From Nocardia carnea (GTDB taxonomy: Bacteria; Actinomycetota; Actinomycetes; Mycobacteriales; Mycobacteriaceae), in NCBI RefSeq assembly GCF_029868325.1, contig NZ_JARWNW010000151.1:1-57142 (forward strand): a stretch of 57,142 bases of DNA, written 5' to 3'. Below the pieces are notes generated by a model. It was not told the origin of the DNA and made no database searches. It was given only the letters and a program-made list of their open reading frames with translations. Numbering within the stretch: the first letter of the stretch is position 1; the number at the start of each line of letters is the position of its first letter. Position numbers and translations under genes: made by a program. Positions 29,016-37,325 of the stretch are shown one piece after another.

Positions 29016-29489
29016 ATGCTCATCTCCGGATCCCCCGCACCCGACCTCGAACTCGAAGACACCACCGGGCAGGCCTGGCGGTTGTCCCGGCACCGCGGCG
29101 TGCACAACGTTCTCCTGTATTTCATGCGGTCCACATCGTGCCCTCTCTGCAACCGGCACGTTCGCGATCTCGTTGCTCAGCAAGACAGGTTCGACGACAG
29201 CAATATCCATGTCGCTGTTGTGGTGCCCGAGGGCCGCGGTCCGGGTCTGGAATGGAAGACCGAGCGTGGTATCCCGTTCCCCGTCTTGTCCGGCGCAGCG
29301 GCCGGCCCTCACGAATCGATCGGACTCACTCGTAAAGTCTTCGGTTCGATCCAGCAGTCCGGCACCGTCCTCGTCGACGTCGACGGCATCGTCCGGCACG
29401 CTCACGGTGCCACCCTGCCCCTCAACAGTTACGGCAAGAAAGGCCTCGCCGCCGCCATCGATTCCTTGCGCAGCCGCACGATGATGTGA
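29016..29489 (+). CDS. Peroxiredoxin/thioredoxin-fold protein
   Basis: A 157-residue AhpC/TSA-like protein. It starts MLISGSPAPDLELEDTTGQ, the usual peroxiredoxin entry strand, and carries a CPLC motif near residue 45 (RSTSCPLCNRHVRDL) at the position of the peroxidatic cysteine. This CxxC form suggests a thiol-disulfide or atypical peroxiredoxin function. No signal peptide is seen, so it is probably cytoplasmic. It follows the ECF sigma gene by 17 bp with a good AAGGGAAG ribosome binding site and is probably co-transcribed with it; it may be both target and partner of that sigma factor (inference). Confidence 0.85.
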   Translation: MLISGSPAPDLELEDTTGQAWRLSRHRGVHNVLLYFMRSTSCPLCNRHVRDLVAQQDRFDDSNIHVAVVVPEGRGPGLEWKTERGIPFPVLSGAAAGPHESIGLTRKVFGSIQQSGTVLVDVDGIVRHAHGATLPLNSYGKKGLAAAIDSLRSRTMM

Positions 29490-29544
29490 CGATCGAGCAG
29501 TCGCCGGGAATGTTCCGCGGTTGGGTAAGTTGGTCGGGGTGAAC

Positions 29545-31095
29545 ATGGCGACGTCCACCGAACCCGGCGGGCACACTTCCGGGCACGATATCGATCCCGA
29601 ATTCGCGGATCTACCGCTACGGAGTCTGACCGATGCGGCGCTGTCCGCGGCCCGCGCGGCGGGTGCCGAGCATGCGGATCTGCGGGTGCACCGGCTGTGT
29701 ACACAGTCGATCCGGTTGCGGGACGGCCGGGTGGAGGCGTTGACCGATACCGTGGAACTGGGTTTCGCGGTACGGGTCATCGTGGACGGCACCTGGGGTT
29801 TCGCCTCGCATGCGGTCTTGACTCCGGAGACCGCCGCGGAGGTCGCGCGGTCCGCGGTGACCGTCGCGACGAGCCTGCGGGCGCTGAACCGGGAGCGGGT
29901 CGCCCTGGCGGACGAACCCCGCTACGACAATGCGCGCTGGGTCTCGGCCTACGAAATCGATCCCTTCACGATCCCGGCCGCCGACAAAGTAGCCCTGCTG
30001 CAGGACTATTCGGGCCGTTTATCGGCCGCCGACGGCGTCGATCACGTCACCGCGACCCTGTTGCAGGTGAAGGAACAGACCTACTACGCCGACACCGCGG
30101 GTTCGGCGGTCATCCAGCAGCGGGTGCGCCTGCAACCTCAGCTGGAGGCGATCACGGTCGATACCGCGTCCGGCGCGTTCGAGACCATGCGGACGCTGGC
30201 GCCGCCGGTCGGGCGCGGCTGGGAATATGTCACCGGCGCGGACGGTGTGTGGGATTGGCATACGGAGCTGAGCCGGATCCCGGAGTGGCTGGCCGAGAAG
30301 GTGAAGGCCCCGACCGTGACGCCGGGCCCGACCGATTTGGTGATCGACCCCACCAATCTGTGGCTGACCATTCACGAATCCATCGGGCACGCCACCGAAT
30401 ACGATCGCGCCATCGGCTATGAGTCCGCTTATGCCGGCACCTCGTTCGCGACGCCGGATCTCCTCGGCACACTGCAGTACGGAACGCCGGTGATGCATGT
30501 CACCGCCGACCGGGTGCAGCGGCACGGTCTGGCATCCGTCGGCTACGACGACGACGGGGTGGCCGGGCAGCGCTGGGATCTGGTGCGCGACGGCGTCCTG
30601 GTGGGATATCAGCTCGATCGCGTGTTCGCTCCCCGCCTCGGTTTGGCGCGGTCCAACGGCTGTTCCTACGCCGATTCCCCGCATCATGTGCCGATCCAGC
30701 GGATGGCGAATGTGTCCCTGCAACCGGACCCGCAGCGCGACACCACTACGCAGGAACTGATTTCGCGGGTCACCGACGGTATCTACATCGTGGGCGATAA
30801 GAGCTGGTCGATCGATATGCAGCGCTACAACTTCCAGTTCACCGGCCAGCGGTTCTTCCGGATCCGCAACGGCGAACTGGACGGACAGCTCCGCGATGTG
30901 GCCTATCAGGCCACCACCACGGATTTCTGGGGTTCGATGGAGGCGGTCGGTGGCCCGTCGACCTGGCAGCTGGGTGGCGCATTCAACTGCGGTAAAGCGC
31001 AACCGGGGCAGGTGGCGGCCGTCAGTCACGGCTGCCCGTCGGTTCTGGTGCGCGGCGTGAATGTGCTCAATACGCGGACGGAGGCGGGGCAATGA
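29545..31095 (+). CDS. tldD: TldD-type metalloprotease subunit
   Basis: A 516-residue protein of the TldD/PmbA family, the catalytic half of the TldD-TldE heterodimer that degrades unfolded peptides and trims some peptide natural products. The zinc-binding HExxxH motif is present as HESIGHATE near residue 280, and the conserved C-terminal region includes FNCGKAQPGQVAAVSHGCPS. ATG at 29545 is preferred; GTG at 29539 and TTG at 29521 are in frame. It overlaps the tldE gene by 4 nt (ATGA), so the partners are translationally coupled. No peptide precursor for processing is seen beside it. Confidence 0.93.
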   Translation: MATSTEPGGHTSGHDIDPEFADLPLRSLTDAALSAARAAGAEHADLRVHRLCTQSIRLRDGRVEALTDTVELGFAVRVIVDGTWGFASHAVLTPETAAEVARSAVTVATSLRALNRERVALADEPRYDNARWVSAYEIDPFTIPAADKVALLQDYSGRLSAADGVDHVTATLLQVKEQTYYADTAGSAVIQQRVRLQPQLEAITVDTASGAFETMRTLAPPVGRGWEYVTGADGVWDWHTELSRIPEWLAEKVKAPTVTPGPTDLVIDPTNLWLTIHESIGHATEYDRAIGYESAYAGTSFATPDLLGTLQYGTPVMHVTADRVQRHGLASVGYDDDGVAGQRWDLVRDGVLVGYQLDRVFAPRLGLARSNGCSYADSPHHVPIQRMANVSLQPDPQRDTTTQELISRVTDGIYIVGDKSWSIDMQRYNFQFTGQRFFRIRNGELDGQLRDVAYQATTTDFWGSMEAVGGPSTWQLGGAFNCGKAQPGQVAAVSHGCPSVLVRGVNVLNTRTEAGQ

Positions 31096-32492
31096 CGGCA
31101 CTGACGGGTGCGGGGGTGCTGCCCGCGAACGCGGTGGTCGAGCGGGCGCTCGGGTTGTCGCGGGCCGACGAGGCGATGGTGATCGTCACCGACGAAGCCG
31201 AGGCGTCGTTGCGCTGGGCCGGTAATTCCATGACCACCAACGGCACTTCGGTGGCGCGGCGCTGGTCGGTGATCTCGGTACTGCGCGACGGTCCGCGGTC
31301 GGCGCGGGTGGGCAGTGTGGCTTCCACCAGCGTGGATCCCGCCGATATCGAGGCGGTGGTGCGGGCGAGCGAAGACGCCGCCGCGGCCGCCGAACCCGCC
31401 CGCGACGCCATGCCGCTGCTCGACGCGCAGGGTTCGGCCCCGGACTGGGAGCAGCCGGGCGCGGGCACCGGTATCGAAGTATTCTCCGGTCTGGCCGCCG
31501 ATCTGGCCGCCGGGTTCGACGGCGCCGACCGGCTCTACGGTTTCGCGCATCATCAGGTGCACACCACCTGGCTCGGCACCTCCACCGGTATCCGCCGCCG
31601 CTACACCCAGCCCACCGGGTCGGTGGAGATCAACGGGAAACGCGGCGACGGCGCGGATCTGGCCAGCGCCTGGGTGGGCGCCGGGACCACGGATTTCCGT
31701 GATGTGGACACTCCCGGCCTGCTCGGCGAACTGTCTCGGCGACTCGACTGGTCGGCGCGGCGGGTGCAGCTGCCGGCGGGGCGGTACGAAACCCTGCTGC
31801 CACCGTCGGCGGTCGCCGATCTGCTGATCTATATGTACTGGTCGATGGAGGGCCGCGGCGCGCACGAGGGCCATACGGCGTTCGCCGCCCCGGGTGGTAC
31901 ACGAATCGGGGAGAGACTCACCGATATCCCGTTGACCCTCAGCTCCGACCCCGCCGCGCCCGGCCTCGAATGCCTGCCGTTCGTGGCCACCCAGGCGTCC
32001 TCGGAAACGGTGTCGGTCTTCGACAACGGGATGGCCGCGCAGCGCGCCGACTGGCTCCGCGACGGCGCGATCGCCGATCTGGTGTATCCGCGCGCCACCG
32101 CCGCCGACTACGCCACCTCCCCCACGGTTCCGGTGCAGAATCTGCTGCTCACCGGCGGTTCGGCGGCGAGCCTCGACGAGATGATCGCCCGCACCGAACG
32201 CGGTCTGCTGCTCACCACGCTCTGGTACATCCGCGAAGTCGACCCCACCACCCTGCTACTCACCGGGCTCACCCGCGACGGGGTGTATCTGGTGGAGGAC
32301 GGGGAGGTGACCGCGGCGGTGAACAATTTCCGCTTCAACGAGAGCCCGCTGGATCTGCTGCGCCGGGCCACCGAAGCCGGGGCGACCGAGCAGACACTGC
32401 CCCGCGAATGGAAGGACTGGTTCACCCGGACGGCCATGCCGCCACTGCGTATCCCGGATTTCCACATGTCCTCGGTGAGCCAGGCGACCTGA
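31092..32492 (+). CDS. tldE: TldE/PmbA-type partner subunit
   Basis: A 466-residue member of the same family as the preceding gene but without the HExxxH zinc site, as expected for the non-catalytic TldE/PmbA subunit. Family sequence is evident in SLRWAGNSMTTNGTSVARRW near the N-terminus, GAHEGHTAFAAPGGTRIGE in the middle, and GGSAASLDEMIARTERGLLLTTLWYIR near the end. The overlapping ATGA start at 31092 ensures co-expression with tldD. The pair is common in actinobacteria. Next on the right, 272 bp away and convergent, is the aminopeptidase gene. Confidence 0.92.
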   Translation: MTALTGAGVLPANAVVERALGLSRADEAMVIVTDEAEASLRWAGNSMTTNGTSVARRWSVISVLRDGPRSARVGSVASTSVDPADIEAVVRASEDAAAAAEPARDAMPLLDAQGSAPDWEQPGAGTGIEVFSGLAADLAAGFDGADRLYGFAHHQVHTTWLGTSTGIRRRYTQPTGSVEINGKRGDGADLASAWVGAGTTDFRDVDTPGLLGELSRRLDWSARRVQLPAGRYETLLPPSAVADLLIYMYWSMEGRGAHEGHTAFAAPGGTRIGERLTDIPLTLSSDPAAPGLECLPFVATQASSETVSVFDNGMAAQRADWLRDGAIADLVYPRATAADYATSPTVPVQNLLLTGGSAASLDEMIARTERGLLLTTLWYIREVDPTTLLLTGLTRDGVYLVEDGEVTAAVNNFRFNESPLDLLRRATEAGATEQTLPREWKDWFTRTAMPPLRIPDFHMSSVSQAT

Positions 32493-32764
32493 GTTCCTCG
32501 GATCGAGTCGCTCGACTTCGATCACGACCGCTCCGCAGACGAGGGAACGGCCTGCCGAGGGCAGCGGACCGGCAGCGCCACAGCGACCGGTTACCTCTCG
32601 GCGCGCGGATCACAGCTCGAACCGATCGTGCGCGCCCCGGGGCGCACGAGCCGATCGGCGTGATGGTCGGCCCGCGAGGTCGGTCCGGCGGTCCTGGCGC
32701 CCCTGCCTCGGCGTTCATCGGCATACCGATGATTTCGCGGTGGGCGTGCAGTCGCCGCGCCCGA

Positions 32765-33532
32765 TCAATCGGCGAGGGTGAGCACCTGCGGCCCGTCCGG
32801 GGTGATCGCGATGGTGTGCTCGGAATGCGCGGTGCGTGATCCGTCCGCCGAGCGGATGGTCCAGCCGTCGGGGTCGGTGACGATCCGGTCGGTGGTTTTC
32901 GCGAACCACGGTTCGATCGCGATGGTCAGCCCGGGTTTCAACGGGAATCCGCGGCCCGCCCGGCCGTGGTTGGCGACGTGCGGGTCCTCGTGCATGGTGC
33001 GCCCGAGTCCGTGACCACCGAATTCGGTGTTCACCGGATAGCCGTGGGAGCGGGCGACGGCGGAGATCGCGGCCGAGATATCGCCGATCCGCTTACCGGG
33101 CTGCGCTGCCTCGATCGCCGCCGCAAGGGCTTCTTCGGTGGCCTGGACCAGGCGCTGATCCTCGGGGTCGGGTGTGCCGACGATGACGGTGGTGGCGGCG
33201 TCGGCCACCCACCCGTCGATACTCACCGCCAGGTCCATGGTCAGCACATCGCCGTCGCGCAGTGCGTAGTCGAACGGCAACCCGTGCAGGACGGCATCGT
33301 TGACCGACAGGCACACCGTATTGCGGAACGGCCCACGCCCGAACGACGGCGAATAGTCCCAGTAGCAGGATTGCGCGCCCCGCTCCCGGATCCTATCCCG
33401 CACAATCCTTTCCAGCTCGAGTAGATTCACCCCGATCGCTGCCTTCGCACGCAGTTCGGCCAGGGTCTGCCCCACGAATTCCCCCGTCACCCGCATCTGC
33501 TCGATCTCCTCGGGCGTTTTCAGCTCCACCAT
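32765..33532 (-). CDS. map: Type I methionine aminopeptidase
   Basis: A 255-residue enzyme that removes the initiator methionine. The five dinuclear-metal ligands are visible: two aspartates in DGDVLTMDLAVSIDGWVADAA, the histidine in HGLGRTMHEDPHV, and glutamates in IAIEPWF and AHSEHTIAI. ATG at 33532 (MVELKTPEEIEQM) is preferred to the in-frame ATG at 33544, which lies only 9 bp from an operator palindrome. It is divergent from a small XRE regulator, with two palindromic boxes between the starts. That is unusual for a housekeeping enzyme and suggests this is an accessory copy under dedicated control. Confidence 0.93.
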   Translation of the reverse strand: MVELKTPEEIEQMRVTGEFVGQTLAELRAKAAIGVNLLELERIVRDRIRERGAQSCYWDYSPSFGRGPFRNTVCLSVNDAVLHGLPFDYALRDGDVLTMDLAVSIDGWVADAATTVIVGTPDPEDQRLVQATEEALAAAIEAAQPGKRIGDISAAISAVARSHGYPVNTEFGGHGLGRTMHEDPHVANHGRAGRGFPLKPGLTIAIEPWFAKTTDRIVTDPDGWTIRSADGSRTAHSEHTIAITPDGPQVLTLAD

Positions 33533-33552
33533 CACAACCTCCATCGATCACC

Positions 33553-33589
33553 GGTATTTCAATACCAACCCTTGCGGTACTTTAATACC
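33553..33589. promoter_or_regulatory. Two palindromic operators between map and the XRE gene
   Basis: GGTATTTCAATACC at 33553-33566 is a perfect 14-bp dyad (GGTATT, TC, AATACC). GGTACTTTAATACC at 33576-33589 is a close copy starting 23 bp later, about two helical turns. Both occupy the divergent promoter region between the methionine aminopeptidase and the small HTH protein. They are A/T-rich against the local background and are probably the HTH protein's own binding sites. Confidence 0.7.
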
Positions 33590-33607
33590 ACTTCTAAGCT
33601 GAGGTCC

Positions 33608-33871
33608 ATGGTCCGCCTCCCCCTGACCCCCGCCCAGATCGAAGCCGGCCGCCGCCTCGGTGTCCGGATCCGGACCGCCCGCGCCGACCGCGACCTCGGC
33701 GAGGTCGCCCGCTCCGCCGGCATCTCCCCGGAAACTCTGCGCAAAATCGAAACCGGCCGCCTGCCCTCCCCCAGTTTCGGCACGGTGGTCTCGCTGAGCC
33801 GGGCCCTGCAACTACCGCTCGACGAGCTCGCCGGAATCTGGACCGCAGACAAACTCGCCGAATCCGCCTGA
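33608..33871 (+). CDS. Small XRE-type helix-turn-helix regulator
   Basis: An 87-residue protein that is little more than an XRE/Cro helix-turn-helix: RRLGVRIRTARADRDLGEVARSAGISPETLRKIETGRLPSPSFGTVVSLSRAL. The start at ATG 33608 (MVRLPLTPAQ) is preceded by GAGG; the frame is open further upstream, but that would run through the operators. It has no sensory domain. Standing divergent from map over twin palindromes, it is likely to regulate map and itself, perhaps in response to a protein partner. Confidence 0.88.
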   Translation: MVRLPLTPAQIEAGRRLGVRIRTARADRDLGEVARSAGISPETLRKIETGRLPSPSFGTVVSLSRALQLPLDELAGIWTADKLAESA

Positions 33872-33898
33872 TCGATTCCGAAGAGGCGGCGGGCAGCC

Positions 33899-34834
33899 TC
33901 AGCCCATCCGAAAAGCCCGCCGGTAGGCGCCGGGAGTGGTGCCGACCTGGGCGCGGAAGCGGCGGCGCAGGTTGACCGCCGAGGCGAGCCCGACACGGAC
34001 AGCTATCGCCTCCACCGGGAGATCGGTTTCCTCGAGCAGTGTGCGAGCCTCGACAACCCGGCGCGCCAGCAGCCACGCGCCCGGGCTGATACCCAGCCGG
34101 TCGGCGAAGCGCCGGGCCAGGGTTCGCTGCGAAACACTCAGATATGACGCCATATCACCGACCGACAGTGACGACCCCAGCCGTTCACCGGCCCATTCGA
34201 GGAGCCCGTCGAGCGCATCCCCGGGCGGTGGCGGCGGTGCGTACTGCGCCTGGCCGCCTTCACGATGCGGCGGCATCACCATATGCCGTGCGAGAAGAGC
34301 GGCATGCGCGGCACCGTGGTCCTTCCGGACGAGATGCAAACACAGGTCGATCCCCGCGCCGGCCCCCGCGCTGGTGGCGATATCGCCGTGGTCGACGTAG
34401 AGCACATCCGGCTCCACCCGGATTCGCGGGAATTCCTGCGCGAGTTGCGCGGCCCGCGCCCAGTGCGTGGTAGCCGACCGCCCGTCCAGCAGCCCGGTGC
34501 GGGCCAGCGCGAACACTCCGGAGCAGATCGTCACCAGCCGTGCCCCACGGGCGTGCGCCCGCACCAGCGCGCGTCGCACCGGTGCGGACAGCGGCGCCTC
34601 GACCGGAGACCACCCGGGGATGAGCACGGTATCGGCATGGGCGAGTGCGCCCAGGCCCCGGTCGACCGATATCGCATATCCGGCCGTCGTCGGCACCTGC
34701 CCGGGGACTTCCGTGCAGACCTCGAACTCGTAGTACTGCGGCACCCCCTCCCGGACGGTCCCGAACACTTCCACGGCGCAGCCGAGTTCGAACGTCGACT
34801 GCACCGGCCGCACCAAGGCCACCACACGATGCAT
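33899..34834 (-). CDS. FtrA/GlxA-like AraC-family regulator with DJ-1/PfpI domain
   Basis: A 311-residue regulator. Residues 1 to about 165 form a class I glutamine-amidotransferase-like (DJ-1/PfpI) sensor with LVTICSGVFALARTGLLDGRSATTHW, the nucleophile-elbow cysteine region. Residues 200-311 hold two AraC helix-turn-helices (LSVGDMASYLSVSQRTLARRFADRLG and LPVEAIAVRVGLASAVNLRRRFRAQVGTTPGAYRR). ATG at 34834 is used; an in-frame ATG at 34852 abuts an inverted repeat. The gene is divergent from a cupin gene, the probable target. The ligand is unknown. Confidence 0.9.
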   Translation of the reverse strand: MHRVVALVRPVQSTFELGCAVEVFGTVREGVPQYYEFEVCTEVPGQVPTTAGYAISVDRGLGALAHADTVLIPGWSPVEAPLSAPVRRALVRAHARGARLVTICSGVFALARTGLLDGRSATTHWARAAQLAQEFPRIRVEPDVLYVDHGDIATSAGAGAGIDLCLHLVRKDHGAAHAALLARHMVMPPHREGGQAQYAPPPPPGDALDGLLEWAGERLGSSLSVGDMASYLSVSQRTLARRFADRLGISPGAWLLARRVVEARTLLEETDLPVEAIAVRVGLASAVNLRRRFRAQVGTTPGAYRRAFRMG

Positions 34835-34852
34835 GGCAGAAAAGTACCCCAT

Positions 34853-34870
34853 AGTGTCATTCGGGACACT
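34853..34870. promoter_or_regulatory. Inverted repeat between FtrA-like and cupin genes
   Basis: AGTGTC at 34853-34858 and GACACT at 34865-34870 form a perfect 6-bp dyad around a 6-base spacer. It is centred in the short divergent region between the FtrA-like regulator and the cupin gene and is a candidate operator for both. Confidence 0.55.
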
Positions 34871-34905
34871 TTCCGTGCTCCGACTCCCGCGGCACTGTGG
34901 ACCCT

Positions 34906-35241
34906 ATGCACTCCGAGATCCTCACCCAGCCCGGCTACACGTCATCGGCCGTGACCGATGCCCCGGTGCGTGAACTGTTCCCCGGAATCCGGCAGCGACC
35001 ACTGTGGCGCGGACCGTCCGACGCCCACGCTCAGGTACTGGAAATGGACCCCGGCACGTCCTGGCCGCACCGCGATATCCACGAGCCCGGCCCCGAAGAG
35101 GTCTACGTGGTCGCGGGCACGTTCAACGACGGCGCCCGCGATTATCCGGCGGGCACTTTCCTGCATGCCCCCGCCGGATCGTGGCATGTACCGGCCACCA
35201 CGACCGGCTGCACACTGTTCGTCTTCTACCCGGAGGGCTAG
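34906..35241 (+). CDS. Cupin-domain protein, ChrR-like
   Basis: A 111-residue single-domain cupin. Metal-binding motif 1 is recognisable in TSWPHRDIHEPGPEEVYVVAGTF, with H, H, E and E at the usual spacing, and motif 2 in PAGTFLHAPAGSWHVPATT. It resembles the anti-sigma ChrR C-terminal cupin and small metal-binding enzymes. The start is ATG 34906 (MHSEILTQPGY). It is divergent from an FtrA-like regulator with an inverted repeat between them. The reaction is not known. Confidence 0.85.
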   Translation: MHSEILTQPGYTSSAVTDAPVRELFPGIRQRPLWRGPSDAHAQVLEMDPGTSWPHRDIHEPGPEEVYVVAGTFNDGARDYPAGTFLHAPAGSWHVPATTTGCTLFVFYPEG

Positions 35242-35310
35242 ACCGCGACCACACCCCGGCCGCCCGTCACCTTCCCGCCCGCACCACCAGTGCGCATTCC
35301 CTGAGTTCCC

Positions 35311-36108
35311 TCAGGCGACGGTGAGTACATCGTCGAGCGTCACCAGCGACAGATTGCGTTCTCGGATGATGTCCACCAGTTGCCCGTAGCAGCGGGTGAC
35401 GGGCGCGAAGTTGGCGTGCCCGATGACGATCGTCTGCGGATTGAAGTATTTACGCGCGCATTCGACCAGATATTGCTCGGTGATGAGCCCGGAATCCGAC
35501 AGCGACCCGTACCACATCACCGGCACGGTATAGCCGAGGTCGGCGGCGATCCGGTCCACGGTCGCATTGTGCCGGCCGAACGGCGGCCGATAGTAGGGGC
35601 TTCCGTCGATACCGAATGTGTTGCGCAGGAAGAGTTTGCATCGGGACAATTCGTCGGCCACCGCCGATTCGGACAGCGCGGTCAGATCGGCGTGATCCCA
35701 GGTGTGGTTGGCCAGCTGGATCTGCCCGGATTCCACCAGCGGGCGGAGTTCGTCGCGATGCGCTGTCCACGCCGGGTAATAGGCCGTAACGAAAAAGGTG
35801 AACCGCGCCCCGGTGTCTTTCGCGAAATCGATGTACGCGCCGACGACTTCCTCGCTCGCGCCGTCGTCCACGGTGAGCGCCATACAACTCCCCGGTCCCG
35901 GCAGCGCCGTAATGGTGGCGGGCGGTATGGCCGTCTTCGGCCCACCGGGCGGGCCCGGAAGCAACGCCGGACGAACCGGCGCCTGCCCGGCCGCCTCCGG
36001 CGCATCCGGGACCTCCGCGGCCGCGGGATCACCCTGCGCCGCACTGCATCCGGTCAGCGCCATCGCCGTCCCCGCAGCTAGCATCGACAACATAGACCGC
36101 CTGTCCAT
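35311..36108 (-). CDS. Lipoprotein polysaccharide deacetylase (NodB homology)
   Basis: A 265-residue exported carbohydrate esterase of family 4. The N-terminus MDRRSMLSMLAAGTAMALTGC carries a signal sequence ending in an LTGC lipobox, and the paired arginines suggest Tat export. The NodB domain has the catalytic and metal motifs LTVDDGA, NHTWDHADL and RPPFGRHN in order. ATG at 36108 is preferred to an upstream in-frame start. It is likely to deacetylate peptidoglycan or another surface glycan from the outer face of the membrane; the substrate is inferred from the family. Confidence 0.9.
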   Translation of the reverse strand: MDRRSMLSMLAAGTAMALTGCSAAQGDPAAAEVPDAPEAAGQAPVRPALLPGPPGGPKTAIPPATITALPGPGSCMALTVDDGASEEVVGAYIDFAKDTGARFTFFVTAYYPAWTAHRDELRPLVESGQIQLANHTWDHADLTALSESAVADELSRCKLFLRNTFGIDGSPYYRPPFGRHNATVDRIAADLGYTVPVMWYGSLSDSGLITEQYLVECARKYFNPQTIVIGHANFAPVTRCYGQLVDIIRERNLSLVTLDDVLTVA

Positions 36109-36264
36109 CGCCACCCCGATCACATCGCATCGCGCTACCGAGAAGACCTACCGACCTGCTGATATGCGATCGGCACTCTACCGGCGCAGGCAGTGAATCC
36201 CGCGAATCGCCACGCAGGTGAGGCCGTCTGCGCGCGGCCTCCACCGGGCACTTACCCAGGTCGC

Positions 36265-37224
36265 TCAGGCGGCAGATCGGGCCGACAGCCGGAGCCGGGC
36301 CAGCACGGCCCGATGATCCGAACCGGGAATGGTGAAGGTTTCTATATGGTCGGTGGTTCCCTCCGCCACCAGGATGTGATCGATACCGATCACCGGGCCC
36401 CAGGATCGGCCGTTCGGATAGGTGAGCATCCTGCCCGCGCCTGCTTGTTCGGCCGCGGCAGCGAAACGGCCGCTCACGAGCTTGCGGAAGGCAGCGTGAT
36501 CGCTGGTGGCATTGAAATCGGCGCCGACGACCGCCGGTCCGTCAGTGGCCTCCAGAATGGTTGCGGCAGCAGCTAATTCCTTCAGCCACACCCTGTGGTC
36601 GATATTCGGGGGCAGCGGATGGAACGCGAAAATCGTGACCGGACCGAGTGCGGGATGAGTGAGCGTGGCAGACAGGTTGGCCATGACGAATTCCTGGTGG
36701 CGGACCGTATCCGACAGCGGGAACCGGCTGTAGATACCGGTTCCGCCGCCCCCGAGGCCCGGGTCGAGGTAGTGGTACGGGAGCAGTGAGTCGATACCTG
36801 AAGTCGTCAGCCTCGAGACCGAATCCGGGGTGAGTTCGTCGACCGTGAGGACATCGACCTGCTGTTCCCGGACGGCCGCGACGACCGCACCGGTATCGGC
36901 ACCGCCGAACAGCAGGTTCGTCTGCAGGACTGTCAGTTCGGTCCCGGTGGCGGCGTTGCTGTCCGGCACGTACAGCGGGACCTGCGTCCACAGCACACCG
37001 GTCAGCACGATTCCGGCCGCGACGGCGCTGCGCCAGCCTCGGGCGAACAGGAACAACAGCAGCGCCGCCAATGCACCGAGCATCAGGTAGGTCGCCCCGG
37101 ACGCGAGCAGGATGAACTCGCGCCGCTGCCAGCCGCCCAGGTAGAGCACGATACCGGCCAGCGCGGCGAGCAGCGCACACCACCCCGCGCCGAGCAGTAT
37201 CCGGCGGAACACCCCATGCCTCAT
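36265..37224 (-). CDS. Membrane-anchored endonuclease/exonuclease/phosphatase-family protein
   Basis: A 319-residue protein. Three hydrophobic segments occupy residues 8-85, and the rest is an EEP-superfamily domain facing outward. Its catalytic signatures include LTVLQTNLLFGG, VVGADFNATSDH, GIDHILV and the C-terminal SDHRAVLARL. Family members cleave phosphodiesters in nucleic acids, lipids or signalling molecules. The location outside the membrane makes a phospholipid or extracellular substrate plausible, which is inference. The start used is ATG 37224; a TTG lies three codons earlier. Confidence 0.87.
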   Translation of the reverse strand: MRHGVFRRILLGAGWCALLAALAGIVLYLGGWQRREFILLASGATYLMLGALAALLLFLFARGWRSAVAAGIVLTGVLWTQVPLYVPDSNAATGTELTVLQTNLLFGGADTGAVVAAVREQQVDVLTVDELTPDSVSRLTTSGIDSLLPYHYLDPGLGGGGTGIYSRFPLSDTVRHQEFVMANLSATLTHPALGPVTIFAFHPLPPNIDHRVWLKELAAAATILEATDGPAVVGADFNATSDHAAFRKLVSGRFAAAAEQAGAGRMLTYPNGRSWGPVIGIDHILVAEGTTDHIETFTIPGSDHRAVLARLRLSARSAA

Positions 37225-37325
37225 ACCGGTCAACCTATCCGCTGCGGTTGTGAAATCCTTTCCGCGGTCTTACGCCCGCCTCAGCAGCCGGGAAACGCCC
37301 GCCGAGGTACCTCTGAGGTAGCGGG

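Noticed and set aside
29545..32492. TldD/TldE as part of a peptide natural-product (RiPP) locus
   Set aside because: No precursor peptide or modifying enzyme lies beside the pair, and the genes are widespread in actinobacteria.
32621..32650. Terminator between tldE and map
   Set aside because: CGTGCGCGCCCC/GGGGCGCACG is nearly palindromic, but with a 2-base bulge and no loop or T-run it is not a convincing hairpin.
34853..34870. Common regulator linking AGTGTC...GACACT here with AGTGTC-CGG-GACACT at 56462-56476
   Set aside because: The spacers differ (6 versus 3 bases) and six-base arms are short, so a shared factor is not justified.
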